Assembly (NCBI GenBank): GCA_009773995.1
Contig: VSMY01000074.1
Location: forward strand, 1 to 13,702
Source: Oscillibacter sp.
GTDB lineage: Bacteria > Bacillota > Clostridia > Oscillospirales > Oscillospiraceae
Direction: 5' to 3'
DNA: 13,702 nt
The translations under genes were made by a program, and so were the position numbers. The notes under the pieces were generated by a model. It was not told the DNA's origin. It saw nothing but the letters and a program-made list of their open reading frames with translations, and ran no database searches. Numbering within the stretch: the stretch's first letter is position 1; every line of letters begins with the position of its first letter. Of the stretch, positions 5,617 to 11,979 are shown in pieces.

Positions 5617-6639
5617 TCAATATCCGAAAATCATGTCCCGGCGGATCTCCGCCAGGGAGTGGGCCCCGCACATGGCCATGGCGTCCGCCAGCTCCGCCTT
5701 CAGCTTGTCCACGTAGACCTGGACGCCCTCGGCGCCGCCGCCGTAGACCATGTTGACGAAGGGACGGCCGATGAGCACCGCGTCCGCCCCCAGGGCCAGG
5801 GCCTTGAACACGTCCAGGCCGGAGCGGACGCCGCCGTCCACCAGGACGGTCATGTTGTCCCCAACGGCGTCCACGATGGCGGGGAGGACCTCGGCGGTGG
5901 CGGGGCACTGGTCCAGGACCCGGCCCCCGTGGTTGGAGACCACGATGCCCGCGGCCCCGGCCTCCAGGGCCTTCTCCGCCCCCCGGACGGTCATAATGCC
6001 CTTGAGGATGAAGGGCGTTCCCTCCAGCATCTCCACGATTTCCCGCAGCTCTGTCACGGTCTTGCTGCCCGCCGGGGGCTGGAGGTTTTTGAGGAAGGGC
6101 AGGCCCGCCGCGTCGATGTCCATGGCCACGGCAAAGGGCTTCGCGGGCTTGATGAGGGCCAGCTTCTCCCGGATGGTCTCGATGTTCCAGGGCTTCACTG
6201 TGGGCACGCCCCGGCCTCCCTGCTTTTTCAGGGCCTCCGCCGCCCCCTCCATGACGGCGGGGTTCGTCCCGTCGCCGGTGAAGGCGGCGATGCCGGCTTC
6301 GGCGCAGGCGGCCACCAGAATATCGTTGTAGGCCAGGTCGTCGTACTTGTCCCCGTAGTGGAGCTGCATGGCTCCCACGGGGGCGGCGAAGACGGGGAGG
6401 TCCACCGTCCGGCCGAAGAGGGTGAAGGCGGTGTCCACGGGTTTGTTTTCGCAGATGGTGTCCATGTTGACGCAGAGCTCCTGCCACTTCTGATAGTTGC
6501 GGATGAAGCCGGTGCCGACGCCCTTGGCTCCGGGGCCGGGGATGGCGTTCCGGCACCCCAGGCCGTTGCAGGTGGGGCAGGACTTGCAGTGGGGGCCCAT
6601 GCAGGTACGGGCGGCTTGCAGGACTTCCTGATAGGTCAT
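5617..6639 (-). CDS. FMN-dependent alpha-hydroxy-acid dehydrogenase/oxidase with Cys-rich N-terminus
   Basis: This gene encodes 340 residues and forms an FMN-binding TIM barrel. LPVFAAPVGAMQLHYGD is the first flavin segment. K213 (FILKGIMT) is the flavin N1 lysine, and H237/R240 in SNHGGR are the catalytic base and substrate-binding arginine. DGGVRSGLDVFKALALGADAVLIGRP is the FMN phosphate site. The family oxidises L-2-hydroxy acids such as lactate or glycolate. The N-terminus carries five Cys in 17 residues (C13, C18, C21, C24, C29), an arrangement seen in anaerobe versions but absent from classical lactate oxidase. A metal or Fe-S centre is possible. In an anaerobe it more likely acts as a dehydrogenase. 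AGGAGG lies eight bases before the ATG. No terminator is visible after it. Confidence 0.88.
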   Translation of the reverse strand: MTYQEVLQAARTCMGPHCKSCPTCNGLGCRNAIPGPGAKGVGTGFIRNYQKWQELCVNMDTICENKPVDTAFTLFGRTVDLPVFAAPVGAMQLHYGDKYDDLAYNDILVAACAEAGIAAFTGDGTNPAVMEGAAEALKKQGGRGVPTVKPWNIETIREKLALIKPAKPFAVAMDIDAAGLPFLKNLQPPAGSKTVTELREIVEMLEGTPFILKGIMTVRGAEKALEAGAAGIVVSNHGGRVLDQCPATAEVLPAIVDAVGDNMTVLVDGGVRSGLDVFKALALGADAVLIGRPFVNMVYGGGAEGVQVYVDKLKAELADAMAMCGAHSLAEIRRDMIFGY

Positions 6640-6677
6640 GGTTGGTTCCTCCTAAATATGTAATATCATTCTATTTT

Positions 6678-6719
6678 CAGGCTTGGCCTGATTGTACGGA
6701 AAATACGTTCCTTTTGCAA
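6678..6719 (-). promoter_or_regulatory. Promoter for the hydroxy-acid dehydrogenase, with a dyad at the start site
   Basis: On the minus strand, TTGCAA (6714-6719), a 17-bp spacer and TACAAT (6691-6696) form a good sigma-A promoter. CAGGC-TTG-GCCTG (6678-6690) is an inverted repeat beginning at the edge of the -10 box and spanning the expected start near 6684. This is a position where a repressor could block transcription. Confidence 0.68.
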
Positions 6720-6767
6720 GGGGGGAACAGCCCGAAGCCGCGCCGCATAGAATGCACGGGTGATAGT

Positions 6768-6941
6768 ATGAGAAATCCAGACTGCGACCCCCTGGCCCTG
6801 ACCACCGCCGTCAACACCCTGGCGGTGGCCATCGCGGGGCGGCTGAGCGACGAGGAGCTGGACCTGACGGCGGCCATCCTGGTCCAGCTGGGGGACACCC
6901 TGGCCACCATCAGCACCCAGCGGGCCATTTGCTCCCGCTGA
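6768..6941 (+). CDS. Small conserved protein, 57 residues (resembles DUF6774)
   Basis: The product starts MRNPDCDPLALTTAV and ends LGDTLATISTQRAICSR. It reads as two amphipathic helices (about 9-28 and 29-50) with the acidic turn SDEELD. Length and the end pattern LTAAILVQLGDTLATI resemble small clostridial proteins grouped as DUF6774, named from memory. Function is unknown. The ATG has only a weak upstream GGGTGA, and in-frame ATG codons further upstream would extend into the divergent promoter. It converges on the glycosyltransferase gene, leaving one base between the two stop codons. Confidence 0.7.
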   Translation: MRNPDCDPLALTTAVNTLAVAIAGRLSDEELDLTAAILVQLGDTLATISTQRAICSR

Positions 6942-6942
6942 T

Positions 6943-9174
6943 TTACCCCTCCAGCAGGCGGCGGGCAATGTCCACATTGCCCCGCTCCAGCTCCCGGAGT
7001 TTCCGGACGGCCTCCGCCTGGGCTTGTTTGTCCCCGGCCTGGGCGGCGGCTTTGTCAATCATAGCGTTCAGGTTCTCCTCCGTCAGGGCCTCCAGGTCCG
7101 TGAAATTCTCCTGCCCGATATACCGCAGGAAGGAGGAGACCTTGGGGTCGTACACCACCCCCGCCAGGGGGATGCCCCGCCCGGCGGCGAAGATCAGGGC
7201 GTGGAGCCGCATGGACACCACCGCCTCCATCCGGGACAGCGCCCCGATGATGGTCCCGGCGGCCCCGGCGTCGTCCAGGAAGTAATGGGGCGTATCCCCC
7301 AGGAACGCCGCCGCCTCCCGTGCGGCGGAGGGGTCCTGGCCCTTCTCCACCGCCGTGAAGACGGGGGTGAGGCCGTACCGCTCCCAGGCGTACCGGCCGG
7401 CGGCGGCGAAGACGGGGGCCTTCTCCGAAAAGCCCGGCCAGGGCCGGAGGGCGAAGCAGATGAACCGCTCCCCGCGGGGCGGAATCCCCGCCCGGAGGAG
7501 GACGCTGTCCGTCTTCTCCTCCGCCGCCGGAGAGAGGGTCAGGGCCGGGTCCGCCGTCAGCTTGATTTCCGGCCTGTCCACCCCTATGGACTTCAGTTCC
7601 TCCAGGGAGTCCGGCTCCCGGAGGGTAATCACGTCCACGTTCCGGTTCAGCACCTTGGCCGCCAGCTTCCGGTGCTTGAACCGCGTAACCGGGCCGATGC
7701 CGCAGCCGTACATCTGGACTTTGCAGCCCGCCCATTTGGCGGCCCGGATGTTCATCAGGTAGAACCAGAGGGAGCGGCGGGAGGTCACGTCCTGAATCAG
7801 GCTTCCGCCGCCGTTGATATAGAGCTTTGCCCGTTTCATGACCCCCAGCCAGCCGGGCAGATCCATCCGGCTGACGGAGCGGACCCGGTAGGAAAGGCGG
7901 GTGGCCTTGGGATTCTTGGAGATGACCGTCACGGGCATATCCGGGTCGATGGACCGCATCTCCCCCAGGATGGCCTCCAGAATGGCGTCGTCTCCGGCGT
8001 TGCCCCGGCCGTAGGCCCCGCAGATCACCGCGCCGTCCCGGTCCCGTTTCGGCCGAGCGTGGCGGCGGAGGATTTCCCGGTAGATATAGAGCTGGGTCTC
8101 CACGGTCTTCTCAATGGAGAACTGGGTGGAAGCCTTCTCGAAAAGCTTCTCCCCCATCTCCCGCCGGAGGGCCGGGCCGTTTCCCAGGGCCGCCAGGCGC
8201 TTCCCCAGGGTCTGGAAGTCCCGGGGTTCAAAGAGATAGCCGTTGACCCCGTCGTCGATGAGGTAGGGGATGCCCCCCACGGCGGTGGAGATGGTGGCCA
8301 GGTGGAACCGGGCCCCCTCGGTGAGGGCATAGGAAAAGGTCTCGGACAGGCTGGTCAGCACGTTGATATCCAGGGCGCTGTAAAAGCGGTCCATGCCCCC
8401 GCTGATCCACCCGGCGAAGGTGACCTGCTTCTCCACGCCCAATTCCCGAGCCAAATTCCCCAGCTTTTCCCGCTCCTCGCCGTCCCCGGCGATTACCAAT
8501 CGTAGTTTATCGCAAGATTTATACGCTTCGGCAAAGCCCCGGATGAGGGTGGACATGTCCTTGACGGGGTTCAGCCGGGCGGCGATGCCCACGACGACGG
8601 AAGTCTCGTCCACGTCGGCCCCCAGGGAGCGGAGATAGGGAAGCCGGTCCCCCTGATCCGGGGCGGGGGTGAAGTCGATGCCGTTGTAGATGGCGTAAAA
8701 CCGGTCCGCCGGGAAGCCTCGGGAGATGAGGAGGTCCACCATGGCGTCGGACACGCCCACGCGGTAGTCCAGCCGCCGCAGGGCCCAGGTGTTGATGACG
8801 CCGAAGGTGCACCGGGCCAGGGGGCGGCCCATGTAGTCGATTTTATAGTCGCTGTGGATGGTGGTGACCACCGGCAGGCCCGTGATTCCCCGGAGGAGGG
8901 CCCCGATCATGTTGGCCCGGGCCCCGTGACAGTGGATGAGCTGGAAGCCCTCCCGGCGGATGTGGTCCGCCAGGGCCCGCCGGATCTTAAAGATGTGATT
9001 GCCCCCCATAATTTTGGTGGGTATGCCCAGGGACCGGGCCTCGTCGGCGAAGGGGCCGTCCCGGAAGCAGACCAGCTGGGCGGTGATGGTTTCGTTTAAA
9101 TGCTGGAGGAGGCTGAGCACGTGGGTCTTGGCCCCGCCGGAGTCCCCGCCGCTGATGAGATGAATGACCTTCAT
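6943..9174 (-). CDS. csaB: Fusion: GT4 glycosyltransferase + CsaB-like polysaccharide pyruvyl transferase
   Basis: This gene encodes 743 residues. The N-terminal half (1 to about 370) is a GT-B, GT4-type glycosyltransferase. Its features are HLISGGDSGGAKTHV, IYNGID, the donor-side VVVGIAARLNPVKD, VIAGDGEEREKL, and the EX7E pair E278/E286. After a basic linker (371-380), residues 381 to about 735 form a polysaccharide pyruvyl transferase domain: GAYGRGNAGDDAILEAIL, YINGGGSLIQD, GCGIGPV, TADPAL and SMRLHALIFAAG. CsaB adds ketal-pyruvate to wall polysaccharide, the ligand of SLH-domain surface proteins. A fused enzyme may add the sugar and then pyruvylate it. The start has AAGGGG nine bases upstream. 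No terminator is visible downstream. Confidence 0.9.
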   Translation of the reverse strand: MKVIHLISGGDSGGAKTHVLSLLQHLNETITAQLVCFRDGPFADEARSLGIPTKIMGGNHIFKIRRALADHIRREGFQLIHCHGARANMIGALLRGITGLPVVTTIHSDYKIDYMGRPLARCTFGVINTWALRRLDYRVGVSDAMVDLLISRGFPADRFYAIYNGIDFTPAPDQGDRLPYLRSLGADVDETSVVVGIAARLNPVKDMSTLIRGFAEAYKSCDKLRLVIAGDGEEREKLGNLARELGVEKQVTFAGWISGGMDRFYSALDINVLTSLSETFSYALTEGARFHLATISTAVGGIPYLIDDGVNGYLFEPRDFQTLGKRLAALGNGPALRREMGEKLFEKASTQFSIEKTVETQLYIYREILRRHARPKRDRDGAVICGAYGRGNAGDDAILEAILGEMRSIDPDMPVTVISKNPKATRLSYRVRSVSRMDLPGWLGVMKRAKLYINGGGSLIQDVTSRRSLWFYLMNIRAAKWAGCKVQMYGCGIGPVTRFKHRKLAAKVLNRNVDVITLREPDSLEELKSIGVDRPEIKLTADPALTLSPAAEEKTDSVLLRAGIPPRGERFICFALRPWPGFSEKAPVFAAAGRYAWERYGLTPVFTAVEKGQDPSAAREAAAFLGDTPHYFLDDAGAAGTIIGALSRMEAVVSMRLHALIFAAGRGIPLAGVVYDPKVSSFLRYIGQENFTDLEALTEENLNAMIDKAAAQAGDKQAQAEAVRKLRELERGNVDIARRLLEG

Positions 9175-9187
9175 GGCAAATATCCCC

Positions 9188-9216
9188 TTGTGATTTTGTG
9201 AAAGGTATTATATAAT
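9188..9216 (+). promoter_or_regulatory. Promoter for the DUF4330-lipoprotein operon
   Basis: TTGTGA (9188-9193), a 17-bp spacer and a perfect TATAAT (9211-9216) are present. It overlaps the opposing promoter: the two -10 boxes lie within the 12-bp palindrome TATTATATAATA (9206-9217). Confidence 0.7.
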
Positions 9217-9235
9217 ATTTTCCGGGCCTTGTCCA
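9207..9235 (-). promoter_or_regulatory. Promoter for the glycosyltransferase-CsaB gene
   Basis: On the minus strand, TGGACA (9230-9235), a 17-bp spacer and a perfect TATAAT (9207-9212) are present. The 5' leader is about 25 bases. The -10 shares bases with the divergent promoter, so RNA polymerase can hardly occupy both at once. Confidence 0.72.
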
Positions 9236-9237
9236 GA

Positions 9238-9278
9238 ACGGGCCCATGAATCCAAAAGAAGGCGGGTCCTGGGCCCGT
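9238..9278 (+). promoter_or_regulatory. 5' leader hairpin before the DUF4330 gene
   Basis: ACGGGCCCA (9238-9246) and TGGGCCCGT (9270-9278) are a perfect 9-bp inverted repeat with a 23-base loop. It lies between the expected start near 9223 and the GGAGGT ribosome site (9282-9287). It has no T-tract. It may be an mRNA leader structure limiting translation, or only a stabilising stem. Confidence 0.45.
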
Positions 9279-9292
9279 ATCGGAGGTCTGGC

Positions 9293-9778
9293 ATGGAACA
9301 AAAGAAAGCATTCCGCATTGGGAAATTCAACATCATCGACATCATCGCCGTGGTCCTGCTTCTGGCGGTGGTCCTGTACGGCGCGGTCCGCGTCCTGAAC
9401 CGGGGCGGGACCATCGAGGTGCCCACCATGGAAATCACGTATGTTGTACGGGTGCAGAACGTGGCGGCGGAGCTGTACGAGAACGCCAAGGAGAACCTGC
9501 CCTCCCCGCTGATGGCCTCCGGGGCCCGGCTGAACGGGCGCATTGAATCCGTGGAGGCCACCCCCTGGCTGGAGCTGGGGCCCGACGGGGAGTGGCACGA
9601 GGACCCGGACCATGTGAACCTGTACTTTACCTGCACCGCCACGGTGCCGAAAGAAGAGGTCATGACCACCAAGGTGGGGGAGCAGGAGGTCCGGATTGGG
9701 AAGACGGACTATATCATGAAGAGCGAAACCGTGGAGTTCCAGAATGGGACGGTCATCGACGTGGATTGGGGAAACTGA
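9293..9778 (+). CDS. DUF4330-domain membrane-anchored protein
   Basis: This gene encodes 161 residues. A short cytoplasmic N-terminus (MEQKKAFRIGKF) precedes one membrane helix at about 13-35 (NIIDIIAVVLLLAVVLYGAV). The rest is extracytoplasmic and beta-rich, with EITYVVRVQNVAAELYENAKENL and a late VRIGKTDYIMKS segment. Length and the FNIIDIIAV start match DUF4330 proteins. Function is not established. In other clostridia such genes often lie near envelope-polysaccharide genes, which fits the divergent glycosyltransferase-CsaB gene. GGAGGT lies five bases before the ATG. One base separates its TGA from the ATG of the next gene. Confidence 0.8.
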   Translation: MEQKKAFRIGKFNIIDIIAVVLLLAVVLYGAVRVLNRGGTIEVPTMEITYVVRVQNVAAELYENAKENLPSPLMASGARLNGRIESVEATPWLELGPDGEWHEDPDHVNLYFTCTATVPKEEVMTTKVGEQEVRIGKTDYIMKSETVEFQNGTVIDVDWGN

Positions 9779-9779
9779 G

Positions 9780-10379
9780 ATGAAAAAAATCCTTGCCCTG
9801 GTTACCCTGCTGGCCCTGCTGGCGGGGTGCTCCGCCGAGGCGGCCCCGGCTATGTATATTGAGCCCGCCAAGCTCGACGAGAAGGAGGAGGCCGTGGCTC
9901 AGCTCCTGGGGGCAGACAGGGACCAGCATCTTTATGACGTGGTGCTGGACGGCACGGCCAAGAAGGTGCGGACCGTCGTCTATGAACTGGAGGACGGCGA
10001 ATGGCACGCCCGCTCGGCAGGAAACATGGCTCTGAAAGAAGGGGAGAAGAAGGCCCGCATGGCCTTCGGCTTTGAGGACCTGCGGGGCGAGTACCGAGAG
10101 GCCGTCCAGTTTGAGAAGGATTTCAGTGCGATAAAGCACGGCTCCCCGGAGGAGCTGGACAACCCCGAGGGAATGAGCCGGACAACGGCGCTCCTCTCCA
10201 ACCGGACGGAAATCATCTATGGGCAGGAAGTTCCCCTGGCCGTCCAGGTCTACACGACAAAGAACGAGGTGACCTCCTACGACCCGGAGTATTTCTTCCA
10301 CCCGGAGGAGTATGAGTCCCTGGGCTATGAGCATGTGTACGCTTTGACGGTGATGTTCAGCCAGGAGGCGCTGTCCTGA
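9780..10379 (+). CDS. Lipoprotein of unknown function, DUF4330 partner
   Basis: This gene encodes 199 residues. The lipoprotein signal MKKILALVTLLALLAGC gives lipidated C17. The mature part (about 20-199) alternates short beta-like segments (VVLDGTAKKVRTVVYELEDGEW) with charged turns and ends LGYEHVYALTVMFSQEALS. I do not recognise a named domain or catalytic motif. The segment VRTVVYELEDGEWH reads like a repeated beta-sandwich module that binds or measures a ligand, but this is only an impression. The ATG follows the DUF4330 stop after one base (TGAGATG), so the two are co-translated and probably work together at the membrane. A strong hairpin terminator follows. Confidence 0.75.
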   Translation: MKKILALVTLLALLAGCSAEAAPAMYIEPAKLDEKEEAVAQLLGADRDQHLYDVVLDGTAKKVRTVVYELEDGEWHARSAGNMALKEGEKKARMAFGFEDLRGEYREAVQFEKDFSAIKHGSPEELDNPEGMSRTTALLSNRTEIIYGQEVPLAVQVYTTKNEVTSYDPEYFFHPEEYESLGYEHVYALTVMFSQEALS

Positions 10380-10391
10380 ATAGAGAAGAGA

Positions 10392-10422
10392 ACGGCGGAC
10401 CCTCCCGGGTCCGCCGTCTTTT
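10392..10422 (+). terminator. Intrinsic terminator between convergent operons
   Basis: An 11-bp perfect stem (10392-10402 with 10407-10417) with loop TCCC is followed by CTTTTGTT. On the minus strand the same hairpin is followed by TTCTCTTCTCT, so it may also work weakly for the dihydropyrimidinase gene that ends at 10424. Confidence 0.85.
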
Positions 10423-10423
10423 G

Positions 10424-11800
10424 TTATAACATACATTTCCCCCGGGCCATGTACGTTCCCTCCGGCTCGGAAAACAGCACGTTGCCGCTCTCCACCGCCA
10501 GCCTGCCCCGGAGCCAAACCTGCCGGATGCCACCGTCTGTCGCGAAACCCTCGTAGGGGCTGTACCCGGCGGCGGATTCGCAGTCCTCGGCCCGGATGAC
10601 GTGGCCGCCGCTGGGGTCGTAGACCACGATGTCCGCGTCGGCCCCCGGCTGGAGGGTCCCCTTCCGGGGGAAGAGGCCGTAGAGCTTCGCCGGGTTCTCG
10701 CTGAGCGCCCGGCACATCTGGGCCACGCTGAGCCTCCGCTTCGCAACGCCCAGGGACCACATGAGCTCCCCCCTGGTCTCCACGCCGGGGAGTCCGCCGG
10801 GAATCTTCGTAAAGTCCCCCCGGCCCAGCTCCTTCTGCTCCAGGGTGAAGGAGCAGTGGTCCGTGGAGACGGTCTGAATGTCCCCGCGGCGCAGGGCCTT
10901 CCAGAGCGCGTCTGCCTCCCCCTTGTCCCGCAGGGGCGGGGCGCAGACGTACCGGGCCGCGTCGGAGAAGTTCTCCTGAAAATACAGGCTCTCGTCCAGG
11001 GCCAGGTACTGGGGGCAGGTCTCCACGTAGACCGTCTGGCCCCGCTTCCGGGCCCGGAGGACCTCCTCCAGCGCCTCGCCGTTGGTGAGGTGGACGACGA
11101 CCACCGGGGCCTGGGCCGCCTGGGCCACCCGGAGGAGCCGGGAAACCGCCTCCGCCTCCAGATAGGGGGGCCGGGTCAGCGGATGGCTGGCGGGGGACAG
11201 CTCCCCGGCGGCTTTTTTCTCGGCAATCAGGGCGTCGATGACCCCGGCGTTCTCACAGTGAACGCCGCAGATGCCCCCCAGGGCCTTCAGCTCCTTCAGG
11301 GCGAAGTAGAGGTCCCGGTCCCCCAGCAGCATGGCGGGATAGGTCATGTACATCTTGAAAGAAGAAATGCCCTGGGCGAACATCTCCGGCAGCTCCGCCC
11401 GGACGCCCTCGTTCCAGTCGTCGATGGTCATGTGGAAGCCGTAGTCGCAGAAGGTCTTTCCCACGGCCTTCTCCCGCCAGCGGGCAAGGCCGGAGGCCAG
11501 GGACTCCCCCTTGTTGGGGCAGGCGAAGTCAATGACGGTGGTGGTTCCCCCCCGGAGGGCCGCCCGGCTTCCCGAGGCGAAGCCGTCGGCGGTGACGGTG
11601 CCCGCCACCTCCAGGTCGAAGTGGGTGTGGGCGTCGATGAAGCCGGGGAAAAGGACGCAGCCTCCCACGTCGACGACCCGGTCCGCCTCCGCCTTGAGCC
11701 CCCGGCCCAGGGAGACCACCTTCTCCCCCTCCACCAGCAGGTCCGCCCGACGGACGCCCTTGCCGGAGACAATGCTGCCGCCCTTAAAGAGTGTGCGCAT
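10424..11800 (-). CDS. hydA: Dihydropyrimidinase / D-hydantoinase (cyclic amidohydrolase)
   Basis: This gene encodes 458 residues, normal for the family. The metal ligands of the binuclear site are all visible: HTH (H58, H60), the lysine to be carbamylated in SSFKMYMTYP (K149), CGVHCEN (H181), VVHLTN (H237) and STDHCSF (D314). PGFIDAHTHFDLEV and the C-terminal GADADIVVYDP are further family marks. It opens 5,6-dihydropyrimidines or hydantoins to N-carbamoyl amino acids in the cytoplasm, in reductive pyrimidine breakdown. The dihydropyrimidine dehydrogenase and beta-ureidopropionase partners are not in the window, so pathway membership is unproven. Allantoinase is less likely given the motifs. 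The ATG has GGAGGG six bases upstream, and a strong promoter precedes it. Confidence 0.92.
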   Translation of the reverse strand: MRTLFKGGSIVSGKGVRRADLLVEGEKVVSLGRGLKAEADRVVDVGGCVLFPGFIDAHTHFDLEVAGTVTADGFASGSRAALRGGTTTVIDFACPNKGESLASGLARWREKAVGKTFCDYGFHMTIDDWNEGVRAELPEMFAQGISSFKMYMTYPAMLLGDRDLYFALKELKALGGICGVHCENAGVIDALIAEKKAAGELSPASHPLTRPPYLEAEAVSRLLRVAQAAQAPVVVVHLTNGEALEEVLRARKRGQTVYVETCPQYLALDESLYFQENFSDAARYVCAPPLRDKGEADALWKALRRGDIQTVSTDHCSFTLEQKELGRGDFTKIPGGLPGVETRGELMWSLGVAKRRLSVAQMCRALSENPAKLYGLFPRKGTLQPGADADIVVYDPSGGHVIRAEDCESAAGYSPYEGFATDGGIRQVWLRGRLAVESGNVLFSEPEGTYMARGKCML

Positions 11801-11836
11801 AGATATCCCTCCGTTCCACAGTATGATAACAGGACC

Positions 11837-11865
11837 AGTATAGCACAGCTTCCGGAGTGTGGCAA
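11837..11865 (-). promoter_or_regulatory. Promoter for the dihydropyrimidinase gene
   Basis: On the minus strand, TTGCCA (11860-11865), a 17-bp spacer and TATACT (11837-11842) each match five of six consensus bases. Expected start near 11830 gives a leader of about 30 bases. An A/T-rich run (11864-11874) lies at the -35 and just upstream and may act as an UP element. Confidence 0.72.
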
Positions 11866-11915
11866 AAAAATTTTCCCGCCGGGGAGATTTTGCGCTTTCT
11901 ATTTGGGACGAGGTG

Positions 11916-11924
11916 TGTTATCAT
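11916..11924 (+). promoter_or_regulatory. Extended -10 promoter for the nucleotidase gene
   Basis: TGT-TATCAT (11916-11924) is an extended -10. The hexamer 17 bp upstream, TTTCTA, is a weak -35. The expected start near 11931 would put a GC-rich palindrome at the very 5' end of the leader. Confidence 0.5.
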
Positions 11925-11935
11925 GGCATCAGGAA

Positions 11936-11957
11936 GGGGCGGCGGCTGATCCGCCCC
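11936..11957 (+). repeat. GC palindrome in the nucleotidase leader, possibly a degenerate REP-like copy
   Basis: GGGGCGG (11936-11942) and CCGCCCC (11951-11957) form a 7-bp stem with an 8-base loop. The core matches the REP-like copies elsewhere in the window, but the flanking GTA is missing. It lies nine bases before the GAGGAGGT ribosome site (from 11966). Confidence 0.45.
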
Positions 11958-11979
11958 CGAACGTAGAGGAGGTAAAAGA

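Noticed and set aside
7024..8505. Plus-strand open frame of 493 residues inside the glycosyltransferase-CsaB gene
   Set aside because: It lies wholly opposite a gene with clear domains on both sides and has low-complexity Gly/Pro/Arg composition without motifs.
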